A DNA stretch of 64,000 bases from Opisthocomus hoazin (taxonomy: Eukaryota; Chordata; Aves; Opisthocomiformes; Opisthocomidae), in contig NC_134418.1 in the NCBI RefSeq assembly GCF_030867145.1, positions 54,287,682 to 54,351,681 on the forward strand, read 5' to 3'. Made by a program: the position numbers and the translations under genes. Positions 1 through 13,305 of this stretch are shown here, piece by piece. How positions within the stretch are numbered: the stretch's first letter is position 1; every line of letters begins with the position of its first letter. The notes under the pieces were generated by a model that was given only the letters and a program-made list of their open reading frames with translations, was not told the DNA's origin and ran no database searches.

Positions 1-811
1 GATGAAAGACAACTCCAAAGAGTAAAGCAATTTTATATTTGTGTCTTCTGTTTATCACAATTGTTCTACAAAGCTAGTATTAAGATGAAGAGAAGTTTAA
101 TTACCTTATTGCTATTGTGAAAGATGAAATTAACATTTCCAACACAGGACAAAATATTTCCAGGTTATCATTAGTCTGTATGAAGACAGAGACCCAAGGA
201 AAGGGAAGTGGACATGATCTTGAACACAGCTCTCATTTCTAAATCAGGAAAGGGAAGGTGCTGGTGAGGAACACTAAGATGAGAATCAAAAATACTGCAA
301 ATTAGACATTTGAGCATTTGCCCATGAAGGCTGAGGCTGCCATGAATGACAAGGATCTAAACTCAGCTAAGCAGAGGAAAAACACCCCACTCATTAAGAA
401 ATTTGTGTCATTCTCATGACCACTTTTAGCCTCTAGAGAGGAGTCAGGAAAATTTGAGGCTACAGCCACAAATAAAGGAACATCAGTGTCTGAACTGCCA
501 GACAACAAAAAGGAACAGCTCTTCAATACTAGTCCAGTAGACCCTGCAGTCTCATGGATCCAGAAATTTTCCTGCCACACTGAGGGGCACGTCACAGTTG
601 CACTACAGAGATACCAAACTCAGGGGCTAGAGCAAAGACATCATGCAAGTAGCTACCCGCATGTGAGGGACACCACCCATGACCTGTTGCATTTCATCAC
701 TCCTGTCCATGCTGTGCAGAGGTGCACTAGACCATCACCAGCAAGAACAGTGCCCTGGGACGTACACAACTGCCTTACCTCCCAGCTCCAGTACTCAGGG
801 CTTATTCTTGC
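1..811. other. Intergenic sequence, nothing recognised
   Basis: I see no gene, RNA or clear repeat in this stretch. The short open frames here have no family resemblance and overlap on both strands, as expected by chance. The recognisable CR1 element begins just after it. Confidence 0.6.
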
Positions 812-1640
812 AGACTGATCCAAATGCATAGGCTGGAGAGATGGGCAGAGAGGAACCTGATGAAGTTCAACAAGGGCAAGTGCAGGATCCTGCACCTGGG
901 GAGGAACAACCCCATGCACCAGTACAGGCTTGGGGCAGACCAGTTGGAAAGCAGTTCTGTGGAGAGGGACCTGGGTGTCCTGGCGGATGACAAGCTGACC
1001 ATGAGCCAGCAGTGTGCCCTGGCTGCCAAGAAGGCCAATGGCATCCTGGGGTACATCAAGAAGAGTGTGGCCAGCAGGTCGAGGGAGGTTATCTTCCCCC
1101 TCGAACCTGCCCTAGTGAGGCCCCATCTGGAGTACTGTGTCCAGTTCTGGACTCCCCAGTTCAAGAAAGATGAGGAGCTACTGGAGAGAGTCCAGCGGAG
1201 GGCTATGAAGATAATGAGGGGACTGGAGCATCTCTCGTATGAGGAAAGGCTGAGGGAGCTGGGCTTGTTCAGCCTGAAGAAGAGAAGGCTGAGAGGGGAC
1301 CTTACAAATGCCTATAAATATCTGCAAGGTGGGTGTCAGGAGGATGGGGGCCAAACTCTTTTCAGTAGTCCCCAGCGACAAGACAAGGGGCAACAGGCAC
1401 AAACTGAAGCATAGGAAGTTCCATCTGAACATGAGGAAGAACTTCTTCACTCTGAGGGTGATGGAGCACTGGAACAGGTTGCCCACAGAGGTTGTGGACT
1501 CCCCTTCTCTGGAGATATTCAAAAACTGCCTGGACAAGGTCCTGTGCAACCTGCCCTAGGTGACCCTGCCTGGGCAGGGGGGTTGGACTAGATGACCCAC
1601 AGAGATCCCTTCCAACCCCTACCATTCTGTGATTCTGTGA
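812..1640 (+). mobile_element. CR1 LINE 3' fragment (5'-truncated)
   Basis: This is the 3' end of a CR1 non-LTR retrotransposon on the + strand. From about 824 it translates into the end of the CR1 ORF2 protein, with the typical run [17 protein letters not shown], and later HWNRLP and FKNCLDKVLCNL. The frame shifts once between about 1310 and 1410: the first frame stops at 1414 while the last part is read from a second frame up to 1559. The element is therefore inactive. It ends at 1640 with two copies of the CR1 tail octamer (ATTCTGTG). The reverse transcriptase core is missing, which is normal for 5'-truncated CR1 copies. Confidence 0.95.
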
Positions 1641-3865
1641 AATGCCCTCCTGCACCCAGAGCACCCCAGCAGCGAAGATTAGCAGCAGCACAGATGACCT
1701 CTCTAGCAAGTCTGGCGCTTCATCCCCTACAGGAAACAGAGCAAGATACAGATCATGCTTAGGGTACCCTGTAACACTCAATACTATAGACAGATAGTGC
1801 ACACAGTGGTGGGAGACAATCCTTCTATAACCAGCAACCTTTCACTGCAGACACGGGGTCACAGTGCTTCAAGATTTTTACTAGGTGGAACACAGCATTT
1901 TAAAGATTTGGGTTTTTTTCCTTTCTTTTAAATATAAGAGGACCAGCTCTCACCCTGGTGCCAGTACTTTCACATATTTACACCAAAACAGAAGGACACA
2001 TATATATGGAATGCTTAGCTATAACAGGGCTGCAATAACCACACAGCAACACCTTTGTGCTGAGCATATCGGTGATCTTCCTGCAGACAGGCAGGGTTCT
2101 TGAGATGTTCCACCCTTCCTGCTTGCTGAGACTGGGTAGGCCAGACCCTGATGTGGGTTGCTAAAAAAAGAGAAGGCTGGTGCAGGGAGCCAGGCTTATA
2201 AAGCATTTGGGTGGGGAGACTGAATCAAACAGTGCTGGTGACAGCTGAGTTTCTCAGGCTGTGTCTGCATATTACAAACACTCTGGGTACCTCCCTCACT
2301 TGTGGGGAAATGAGGCTCTTAGGCTTAAGTGGAAGGAGCCTCTGTCTGTCCCAAATCATCTCTGCTATGCACAGACACTGCCAGGCAGCACGCACTCAGG
2401 GATCTAGGCCAGTGCACTCCAGTGCACAGCAACTAGAAGGGAAGAAGTTTGGCAGTGATAAGCCAGTTCCTGTGTTGCACCTGTGCAGGGACAAGTCAGC
2501 AAGATAATTTCCAAGACCATCTAGGTAAGGCTGGAGACCTTGGTGAAATAGTACTCTGACACTTGCAAGGGGTGCAGGGACAACAGCTCCGAGCCAAGTG
2601 GGCATCAGTCATCCCTTGCTTCTCTGCTCCAGGTCGACAGAGGAGCAGAGCTGGACTGAGTGGATAGTCAAGCGCCTGCTGAAGGGCCTATCACTGCTGT
2701 GGTCATTAACCCATGTCCTCCACTGACAGTCAGCAAAGACAGTAGGCACAGTGAGAGAGACCGGGAACACACCCTCCCTTCTGGAGGCACAGCCCTCAGC
2801 CATCTGCTTGTAAGCTAGCATCCTAAAGATCTTAAAGGAGTGATACACCTAACTATGGCCTCATCAAAATAGTTACTACAAGTAAGGACAGAGGAGGAAA
2901 AAAGTAATCTCTGAAAGCTGTCATAGAATAATGTGAGAGTACACAGAGATTGAAGTGGGTCCTAGATATCTGAAAACAAATCAGGAGTTAGTTCAGAAGT
3001 AAATCAAGTAACAATCACAACAGTATGCAATAGGGTGAAGTGCAAGATCAAACGCTTGTAAACTAAACAACTCTTAAATTCTGAAAGATCATCCACTGAA
3101 AAAGGGGAACTACTTGACCACACTGTAGGGAATCCAGAAATGGCTTGGAGCCAAAATTGTCATTCAGCCACCGAAAAGGAAAACACAGATCTAGTCAGTA
3201 TTGCAGATAAGCTACTCTGAGACAGAAGTAGTATGCCATGCACAGCAATACAGACTCCCTCTGGAGCATCAAATACCATTCTACTGCCACAGATTAACTA
3301 CACTTAGAGTAGACACGAAGAGGGTTGTCAAAAGAATGAAAGCAATGGAAAGCTGTTCTTACAAGAGGAGGGTAAGAATTAGACAAGAGAGAGCTCAAAG
3401 GCTATTTAAAAGGACACAGAGGACAAGAGCTAGACAACCAAAATCTGCTTGGACTGTTATTCCACTATGAGACTTGGCTGGAATTAGAAACAGCTGCAGA
3501 GTTGTAAACACCAAGCCACTCAGCGGAATAACAGCCATGAACTATATGGCAAGCCATGCATTTTTCCTGGAAACAGCCATACTTTGACATTGCACCTGAT
3601 GCAATAATTTTGATTATGACACTTTAAGTGCTCTTTTGCATGGCATTACTCACATTCTGAAAGACAAACGTCTTCAGTGGCAGGGGGAAAAACACTCCTT
3701 GACTGGTTTCAGGAGGGTTAGAGGAAGGAGACTATCTTAGTGGTCCTCCTGGGTGGTAGCTCATGCTTCAGTAGTCAGCTCCATCTTCACTAGTCCTTTT
3801 TTCCCCCAAACTCTCTGGACTTGAGTGGAGGAAGCACAGGAAGCAGAGGAAAAGAACTACATTTA
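1641..3865. other. Intergenic sequence, nothing recognised
   Basis: There is no coding frame with family resemblance, no RNA gene and no clear repeat between two CR1 fragments. Open frames at 2211-2507 and 3201-3470 have arbitrary composition, and I regard them as chance. Confidence 0.6.
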
Positions 3866-4107
3866 CAAACTGAACCTTAGGAAGTTCTGTCTGAACATGA
3901 AGAAGAACTTCTTCCCTCTGAGGGTGACGGAGCACTGGAACAGGTTGCCCAGGGAGGTTGTGGAGTCTCCTTCTCTGGAGATATTCAAAACCTGCCTGGA
4001 CAAGGTCCTGTGCAGCCTGCTGTAGGTGACCCCGCTTCGGCAGGGGGGTTGGACTAGATGACCCACAGAGGTCCCTTCTAACCCCTAATATTCTGTGATT
4101 CTGTGAT
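3866..4107 (+). mobile_element. CR1 LINE 3' end fragment
   Basis: This is a short 5'-truncated CR1 copy. It encodes only the last part of ORF2 (motifs [20 protein letters not shown] and [13 protein letters not shown]), then the CR1 3' UTR segment with TTGGACTAGATGACCCACAG and the terminal ATTCTGTG octamers. It closely resembles the copies at 18,358 and 22,939, so they likely come from the same CR1 subfamily. Confidence 0.95.
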
Positions 4108-7100
4108 TTGGAAGGGAACAGAAATGGATACATCATGTTTACGAAAACTGACTGTACGGTTTCTAAGTATGTGAACTATCTTTCAGCACACAGCTCATAT
4201 CTTGAAGCCACAGGGCAGAAAGAAATCATTCCATATAAACCTGTCTCAGCCCATCCAGCAGTCTTCATTGCTGGGCCACAGACAGAAGTGCTTTGAGCTT
4301 TACCAGACTAACCACAGTGCTTTTCAGGAGAGAGAAACAAGCACAAAGAGTGGCTTTTCACCCTTCATCTGTAGGGTGCCTCTCCAAAAGGCTGGCTTCC
4401 CTGTAGGATGGCACACAAAACAAGTCAATTTTGCTGTAAGGTGAGCTCAGGCCATCACCCAGCCTCACAGTCAGCTGATTAACAGGAACGTCTGTGAAGC
4501 CCTCTCTCGAAAGCTTTTATACACTGAGTTAGAGTCTCAAGGTGAACATAAAGGATTTGTAAGGGTCAGTGCAGAATATTCATTAAAATTTGGTCTTGCA
4601 GTCATTCTAGAAGAAATGCTTTGTAAGAACAAGTGTTGCAAGACATGTTCTAGCCAAGAGCATTCATGACTGTATGACTTAGTTGCTAATACAAATAGGA
4701 AATCTCTTTCCCCCCCACACTGAATGATGCTTAGTAAAGATAGCCAATAGTTACAACTTGAAGTCATGCAAATGCCCTCTGTGCTTGATCCAAAGCTTAT
4801 CTAACACGGGTGTTAGCACTAGCAGAATGCAAAAGTCTAAAAGTTTGTGTGATTTTTAATTCACGTCATTAAGACTCACTCACACTGACACAGCCCACAA
4901 AAACACTTTGCAATGATGGTGACTCTACAAGGGTTTGACAGTTGACTTTGCACAGACTAGAGCTCATCCACTGTAAACAGTGGTTTAGTTCAAATACTCA
5001 AGAACCTCCCCAGGCCAAACCCTTGGGAAGCGCTTGGCAACCCGAAATCTTACGCTGGAGATGAGGAACATGTATTCAGGATGTTCAGCCATACACAACA
5101 TTCCCACACGAGTCAGCAAGACATGGGTTTTGGAGAAAGAAAAGTCTTCAACTAAAAGTCTTCAATAAAAAAATATCTTGACTCAAGTTGTCTCTACCAC
5201 CAGCAAGTCCTGAATGAGTGCTAATCCGTTTGAAAAGGAAAATTGAAATTTCCAACATCTCTGGCCACGGAGTGAGAAACTCTCTATTAGCATACTCCAA
5301 ACACTGACACATTCATGGTAAAACTGCTGATAGCTGACACTCACAAGTATCAACTCCCCCCACCCGCCCCCTTAGCCTAGCAGTCAGGACTGGCTGCTGC
5401 TGGACTGCTGCTGGACTGGCTCCTCTGCCTCTTCCTTCAAGACAAAGCAGCCAACAGCAGGCAGCTCTACGCCTGTGCTGACATCTGTATCATGCACAGG
5501 CTCCAATTTCTGCTCAGGAAGGGTCAGGATCTGCCCAAGTCCTACGCGCCAGACCCAAGAGGACAGCTCAGATATCCCAAGGTGTCTCAGATTGTGTTAG
5601 AACCTAATACGATGGCAACTGAATCAAACCCAAGGGGACACTTCTTTTTCCAGTGCAGGGACAGGGATCTTCATTACACTAGTGGTATAACGCACTCCAA
5701 GTATTCTCGCTCAAAGTTCAGCACTGCTGGAGAAAAACTAATTCCCAGACATGATCAGGTAGTAAAGTGCTGTTTATACCTTAAATAATCCAGGATCTTT
5801 ACATTGACAGCAACCTGTGGGGGACACTGCTAAAGTCTTTCAGGCTTAAATTTCCACCAAAACCAAAAGCTTTCTCCTGGTAGGCATTTAGGTATGCATT
5901 TCTATTTATCTACACCAACAGCTCCAAGGATTTTTGAAACAGCTAGCTCTATGCCTAGCACCTTTGAGAGTCCTACGTTTGAATACAGAAGCTTGCCTTT
6001 CAAAGCTACCCATCTTCAAGCCCGTATGTTGTGAGGTGGTCCTGTAAGGAGCTGAGGCTAAAGAGAAATGACTGCTAACAGTCAAATCGCCACGTTAGCT
6101 AGCTACTGATTATCTGCTAAACTGTATTAACTAGTCAGCTGCCAATTGCAGGATAACCTGAACCAGCTGATTTTTAACAACATGTTAAGCTAATATAATC
6201 TTACTTTGTGCTGTGATGGGATAGAAAAAAGCATGCAGTCAACATGACTCATCTGAGCGGTACTGTATTGAACAAAAGCAATCCAAAGGTCACCCTTCTT
6301 CCAGCGTCCCCTTCGATCCTTCCTGTAACACGGGGGTGTGGCACCTTCGCAGCACTACCAGTAGTTCACTATTAACCCCTTCCCCTATCTGGAAGGAAAA
6401 TACGTAACAAAAAACAGAAGAGAAGCTAAGAAACCTATTAACCACGAACCTTTTCTTCGCTCCCTCTCCTCCACATCCTGTATCTTTGTGGTCATCCTCA
6501 CAAATAGCCCCAGGACTAGTTTACTTAAATTGTACGTAACATCTCCTAATTAATGTTGCAAAGAGGTGGAGCTGCTGTTGTAACCGGAAAAGGCAGTCTG
6601 TCACTAGCCACAAGATTCAAGATAAAAACCAAACAGGCATAATTCTCCCACACACTCTACCAAGGCCTGACAAAAATCTAAATATAATCAGTTCGAGGAA
6701 ATGTAAGCTCGTGTTACTCTGCTCCAAGTGTAATGTTTGCCAATAACATGGAAAACCTAATTGTGTGAGGAGTGAAGACTCATTTGTATAATTTAAGGTA
6801 CTAGGTCTTTATTAGACATTGCTAACCGTTAAGTAAAGCAGCTGCTTTGTTCTAACCATAACCCATGGCTGGAATTGCATATGTTACACTGTTTTATATT
6901 CCAGATAAAGGTCTCCACCTTTCTGTCTTCAAGACCAGTCTTCCTTGACCTTCCTCGTACCCCAACTTCTGGTGACAACCACTCTTCTTTCCTCTGTAGA
7001 TTGCAGGTTTTAGAATAACAGCTTGATTACCAGCTACATTCAGTTGCACCTCCATGATGGAGAGGACTAACTGCTATTGCCAGAACATACGTCTAAGGCA

Positions 7101-10100
7101 GGTGTCAAGATGAAATGGAAGATCAAAATATACTTTGGTTGAAATGTGCTTCTCTAGGACCTAGATTCTGACCGCCTAAAACCTTAATCAACTTCTATAT
7201 GGAAAGGAAAACCAGAATCAGTTTGCTTCTTGTGATGGCATGTTACTAGGGCATGATATATATGTATACATATTTAATAACATAGGGTATTTTAGTTCTT
7301 TTCAGTTCTTCATTCTCTTCCAAGAAAGCCAAGCCAAAAAATGCAGAACTGTCAAACAAGAAGTCACTTAGCTCCAGCTGGGAAAACACACCAGGCCTTA
7401 CTCTTGGTAGAGCATATTACCCCAACACCTGAACTGGTCTCCGACTGGAAATGGCTCTGACTGCTAGTCTTCTCCCAGGACCCCTGTGTACTGGTATTGA
7501 ACACTTGGAACACGGAGATGATCTGTCTAGAGTTTACAGATGTATACTGCAGATAGCTAGGCAATTCATATCCATTTGTTACACCCTAGCAAGGTTTTTA
7601 AAGCTGTTGGTTTTCCCTCTCATTTGCATTTGCTACTTCCTGGGATAAATCTATGTAGGGCTCCACTACTGTGCTCCAGTATTGATGTCCACAATACCCA
7701 CAATTTAACAGGGACAGTTTCAACTCTGAGCCCCTTCTTGTGACAGCTTACAAACTTTACCCAGGTCTGTCACTGCTGAGCATGTGCCAAGCATTAGCCA
7801 ACCATTTCCCAGCTCTGCAGGAGGGGAGCAAGGACAGGGAAACCCAGCAAGAGTACGTGCAATACCTGCACTCCCTTCTTCACCCTTGCAGTCCTGTTTC
7901 CACCACATAAATGTTGTGCACTCTCCCCAGTGCACAACAGAAACCAGAAATGGTGAGGTCTAGCATGGGAATACAGGCAAGATTTGCTTATTCTTTACAG
8001 CTTCCACCTGTGCTTACCTGTCCTCAGCCACTCTAGCTGGGTATTTAAACCCTGAACCCACACAACAGCTCTGCAAAGGACTAAGAAAGGCCAGATTTGC
8101 TACTGACACAGCTCACACTTCATGTTGCCCAGCCACAGCTTATAGTAGGAAGAACTGTTATTCCTGCTTGGTCTAAGCATCTTATCCATAAGGGAGAGAT
8201 GCTTTCACCTGAGCAAAAAAGCAGTTTAGGCATATTGTCAGTCTCATCTGCACCTAAATGAATATATTAATTTTTTCCTTCCCAACATAATAGACATAAG
8301 GCAGTTTCCTTGCTCGAATTCTCTATAGCCACACCAACCACACTCTTCTTGTTTCCTCCAAGTCACCCCTGCCCCTTGCACATGGGCTACTACGAGTCAT
8401 TCCTTCCACACCCTTATGAAGCAACCAAGGTTGTCCATGGCCATCTTTTGCAGTAGTTTTCCACAGCAAGGATGCTGCAAAACTGGCTGAAAGGCTAAAT
8501 CAACCTTTGATTCTTCCTGACAAAGCAGGAAACAGGAAAGAAACATCAAAAAGACAGTGCAGGAGGCAAATGCCTACACTCCTATGAAGACTCTTCCAGA
8601 CATGAGACAGCAACTGTACAGATGGAACACATACTCATGTGCATGCAGAACTTTCTCTAGGTAGCTATTGGTACCTAAACCAAACCATTTTAAAACACAC
8701 CACAGTGGCTCAACCCAAACAAGAGGAGAAGCAAATATGTAGCACCGTTGCAGGTTAACTGCTCAATTTATTCCCTTAGCCTATTAAGCAGCTCTGGCAG
8801 CCTCTACTGAGTTTAGCTGGTCAGACCTCTTCCAGAAAGCAATTTAACCAAATGAATGCTACCTGTAGGATGTCTGCCACACATCTGGTCCTGTGACTGA
8901 CAGCAGCGTGGGCGTGTTGGACCTATTCTTAGTCTCCCTCATCAGGTCTCGACAATTAAATGGGTTAAACATTTGTGAGAAGTATGAAGGTTGTTTAATG
9001 TCACCATGCTGGAAGCCTGGACCAAGTTCATTCTCTGGTGACAAAAACAGCTTAAGAAACAAGGGAAGAAACAGACAACACAGAGCAGAGGAAGGGATTC
9101 TATTAAGAATATGCCCTTCAAGAAGCTGGAGATATGTCCAAATGCAGATGACAAAAATAACAAACTCTGGTTCATAAAATACCAACACAAGGTAATAAAG
9201 GTTCAGGTAAGATTCAAAGAACAGTGTCATCAAGACAAACTGACTATTTAAACCTCTTCCAGCATGTCAGAGCAGGAGGTCCATAGGATCAACAGACTAT
9301 CAGACTATTAAAGGAGTATTGACAGAAGATGCATTCAAAACAAAAAGTTGAGGAAGTTCTTCGTGCCAGCCTAGGGAAGTTTGTACTCTGGAACCTCTCT
9401 TTCTCTCTTTAGAAATTATCTCCTATGTTCTCCCAAAAGTAAGTGTCAGAACAACAGAATTTGATTTTATTCATTCTTCCATTACCACTTGCTAAGGTCA
9501 GGTAATATTCACCCAAACATGTAAAGAGAACTCCTTCAAAGGGGAGCAGGAGGAAGGGGAGAACAGAAGCTCCCCTTCTGAAGACTGAGACTTGTGAGGG
9601 CAGCTAGGAGGGAGAGTTGCTGTATGAAAACTTGAGTTTGTTCTCAAGATGCATATAAGGTAGCTGGCAAATCAAACGGAGACCACCAGCACATGGCAAT
9701 AAAGACAAAAGCAGAAGTGGGACAGGCATCAAAATTTCTGTTAGGTTCTTAGCTAGACCTCAAGAGGGAATGCGATGAAAAACCAGAGGCCTGAAAACCT
9801 CAGCAGTCCTCCTAGCAGGTGACAAGTAAGCAAACATGCCTCCAAAACAGCAGGGGACCACGCAGTGTGATAATCAGTTTTTATTTTCTGATATCTCTGC
9901 CAACATTTCTAAGCACTTGTAGTCAGAACAAGCCTCACCCTTTCTCAAGAAAAAAAGAAAGTGCCTCCTCTGATTTTTCTCCTTAAGATAGCATGACACA
10001 GAGGTACATATCACAATGTAGAGGAGTTGGGGGAAATCCATGCTAACCCCACTAGGTCAGAAACAGCACTAATCTAAACAAGACTGTACTGCATCTGACC

Positions 10101-12762
10101 CTTGCCCAGACCACTGAAGGGGCTGCTTCAACCTGCTGCAATACCTGCAGCCACAGACTTGCTTTGTCCTGGATAGGGCTGAGATTCCCACCTGGATGTC
10201 AGTCTCAGAACAAGGTCAGCATGGAAACACTGTCAACTACATATGCAGCCTAACAATTTTACTCCTAGCATCATTCAGAAGAGCTAGTAATGACCAAAGG
10301 ATTATTACTATTATTCTCATTTTTAACTCTCATGCCCCAAAAATGGACAGCATCAATATGAATTCTCACTGTAACACTAGCTGCATGGAAAAGGGGAAAA
10401 CAGCTTGCCTGCTCTTTCATGTCATTTAATCTTTCTAGAGAGTGATTACAGAGCTGCAGTGTGACAGAATCACTCTCTGGATTTAAGTGGCTGAACTGTT
10501 TAGACTGGGTTTACCTCAAGCATATTACTAGTATTAAGAGCAGACATGGAAACAAATCACATCCAAAACTGGAAAACAAGCAACTGAATATAGGCATTTA
10601 CAACATGAAATCGTAAAGTGCTTTTATCTAAAAGACTAAACACTCTGCTTCATCTACACATACTAGCAAGAGACATGACTTAACCATCTACAGACCCGGT
10701 TTAAGTTCCACTACTTGGAAAATTATCGGACAATGCAAATACTACAGGCACTTAGTGAAATTAAATGTAATGAGTTTACAGTGGGATTTTACCCATTATA
10801 CAATTACTACCTTGCTGCAGGATATGAATGTGACAAACAGCTTTGTAATATTTATGAAAAATATAAAGCAGTTGACTATCCAGCTTTAAGTAGCAGGCCA
10901 GTTCTGGACTGACATCACTCTTACTTGCAATTGGAGGGAATTTGTCTCCAGCTGTGGTAACACTGTATAAGTCCTCACTTAGCATGTTGCAATGCAATCA
11001 GCAAATGGGTCATAAAAACAAGGATCTCCCAAGGACATAACCTCCTGTGCAACAGCCGTGAAGGTACTGCTTACCAGCCAAAGCCTCAGATCCAAGAATT
11101 AAGCAAAAGGCCCTAGTCTGTTAATCCACTAATAGTGCCTATCTTTTAATTCGAAAGAAAGCCAAGCCCTACTCTCCCTTACAATAGCAGAACGGAAAGC
11201 CACCACAGTGCACCATTCCTTGCCAACAGGTTTTCAGGAAGCCAGCATCTACGCACCCCAGACTAGCTGGGGCTGCTGAGCAGCCTGCCCGCTCACTGTC
11301 TGCTGCCATCTGCAACAGGTCTCACCTGGTGAGATGGCCTCCCTAGCTGCATCTGTCCAGACATCTCTTGAGTACAAGCTCTGTGGAAATTTACGAGAGA
11401 CTTTTCAACTTTTCAAGATAGACTTTTCAAAAAAAAGGCAAGTTTCACTAGAACCCAAATTAACTTTTTAAGTAGGAGAAGTGAAGTACCTATGCAAAAT
11501 GCAACAGAAATAAAACGGATTTATAGACAGGTCTCTCCTAAGAGACTTCTCCCCTTTTGCACGTTTGATTCAGGTCACTCTAGTGGGTTTCTGGATTGCG
11601 GCAAATCCTGTACAATCCCTCCCCCAAGGAAGCTGCTCTTTCCATCACAAGAGGTCTGGCCACCTGCTCCCCAACTCTATAGCATTGCCCCACCAGTGGC
11701 AGGCTCCCAGGGCTCTGGCATCACTTTTGCCACTTTTCAGTCAAGCAGAGATTATGTCCTAAGCATTAGGCTTCGTGATCTTGTACTGTTCCCCTCTTTC
11801 TTTTGGGAAAACTAAACTTCATATTGTCTAGGTTGCTTTGAGACTGCCTGTATTTGTGTACACAATCCAACTCCATTCATTTAAGAGTTTTTAATTCACT
11901 GCCCAAATTAAACTACCTGGGTGTGATGTGATCTGCTTGGTAACACAAGAACTGAAACCACTACCTCTCATAAATAATCCCATAAACACTGTAAGATGGC
12001 TGAGCCACAAAACAGGGCCCACACACTCTCCCACCAAAAAAGGGCAGTCGAGAACCAAGTGGTCCCCAAAAACTAGGAATGTCTATTCCAAGAATGGACA
12101 GCTGTCACCCAGCCTTCCAAGATGAGTCAACAAAACTGATCAGGAACAAAGTCTGTAGGTTCCTGGCTTCCTCAGTGTCACAGCCTCCTTGTCATGTTTA
12201 AGGCTAGGAGATAGTTACTTAAGTTGAGCAAAATATCCTGCAGCCACATCTCAAAATTATAGGCACTGCAAGCAGAGTAGGTGGAATGGGTTGAGCTGAC
12301 CTGAACAGCTCTGATATAAACATTTTTTTAAATGCTTTTGCCCTACAGAACAGCTTGAAAAAATAAAACTGTTTGTTTTGTTTTTAAGAAAAAGTACAGA
12401 AGCTTTAAAATTGAAGTAATCTAGCATTGTCAGAATGATCTTGAGCAAAAAAACCCCCAAACTTCTTTTGTTCCCAAAGAAACATTTTTTGCTGTTCTTC
12501 GGACTGTCAGTTTTTTATCTAATATATCCACATTTGAAGCAACAGTAATACCCAAGGAAGCCATAAATAAGATAATTAACCTATCACATACACATAATTA
12601 ATATTTCTACTTCAATACTCTGAGGAAGAACTAACATGTTGTTACATGACACAAATTTCAAGACAACTTCAAAAGTAGCAGTTAGTAGGCTATAAAATAA
12701 AATAGGAGGCAATTAAAACAGTTTAACTTGCTGCAGAGACTACTATCACAGAAGAGTATACT
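4108..12762. other. Long gene-free stretch, nothing recognised
   Basis: About 8.6 kb with no open frame showing family resemblance, no CpG island and no repeat I can name. It includes a small AT-rich alternation near 7255-7280. It could hold distal regulatory DNA or decayed repeats, but nothing in the sequence lets me assign that. Confidence 0.5.
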
Positions 12763-13305
12763 TGGTCTGGTTGGGATGGAGTTAATTTTCTTCACAGCAG
12801 TCTATATGGTGCTGTGTTTTGGATGTATGACCAAAACAGTGTTGATAACACTAATATTTTAGTTATTGCTGAACAGTGCTTTCACAGCAACAAGGCCATC
12901 TCTGTTTCTCACTCTACTCTTCCCTTCCCTGCCAGCAAGCAGACAAAGGGTAAGCAAAAGAGTGGGAGGGTCACAGACAGGACAGCTGACCCAAATTGAT
13001 TAAAGGGATATTCCACACCACATAACATCACGCTTAGTAAAAAAAACAAGGGGTAGTATTTTCCGAAGCAGTCATTGGTTAGAGACTGGCTGGGCATCCC
13101 ACTGCCTGTGGAAGGTGGAGGGTTATTGCCTTTGTATCGCTTGTTGTCCTCCCCCCACACCCCATCCTTTGTTTAAACTGTCTTGATCTTGACTCATGAG
13201 TTTTTCTTGCATTTGCTCTTCTGATTCTCTCCCTCTTCCTGCTGGATGGGCCCAAGCTGCCAGCTTGTGGGTGATTAGTTGCTGGCCAGGGTCAGCTCTC
13301 AGTCT
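12763..13305 (+). mobile_element. Solo LTR of an avian ERVL-type retrovirus-like element
   Basis: This is a near-complete LTR on the + strand. It opens with TGGTCTGGTTGGGATGGAG and GTTAATTTTCTTC, then has the middle block GACAGCTGACCCAAA and GGGATATTCCAC. Towards the end it has the segment TGTTTAAACTGTCTTGATC followed by the pyrimidine-rich TCTTCTGATTCTCTCCCTC. I recognise this order from a very common avian LTR family that I associate with ERVL. No gag or pol lies next to it, so it is a solo LTR left by recombination. The edges are approximate (about 10 bases). The 5' half is shared with the copy at 48,143. Confidence 0.85.

Noticed and set aside
824-1414. 196-codon open frame as a host gene
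   Set aside because: It is the end of the CR1 ORF2 protein, and the CR1 tail octamers follow directly.
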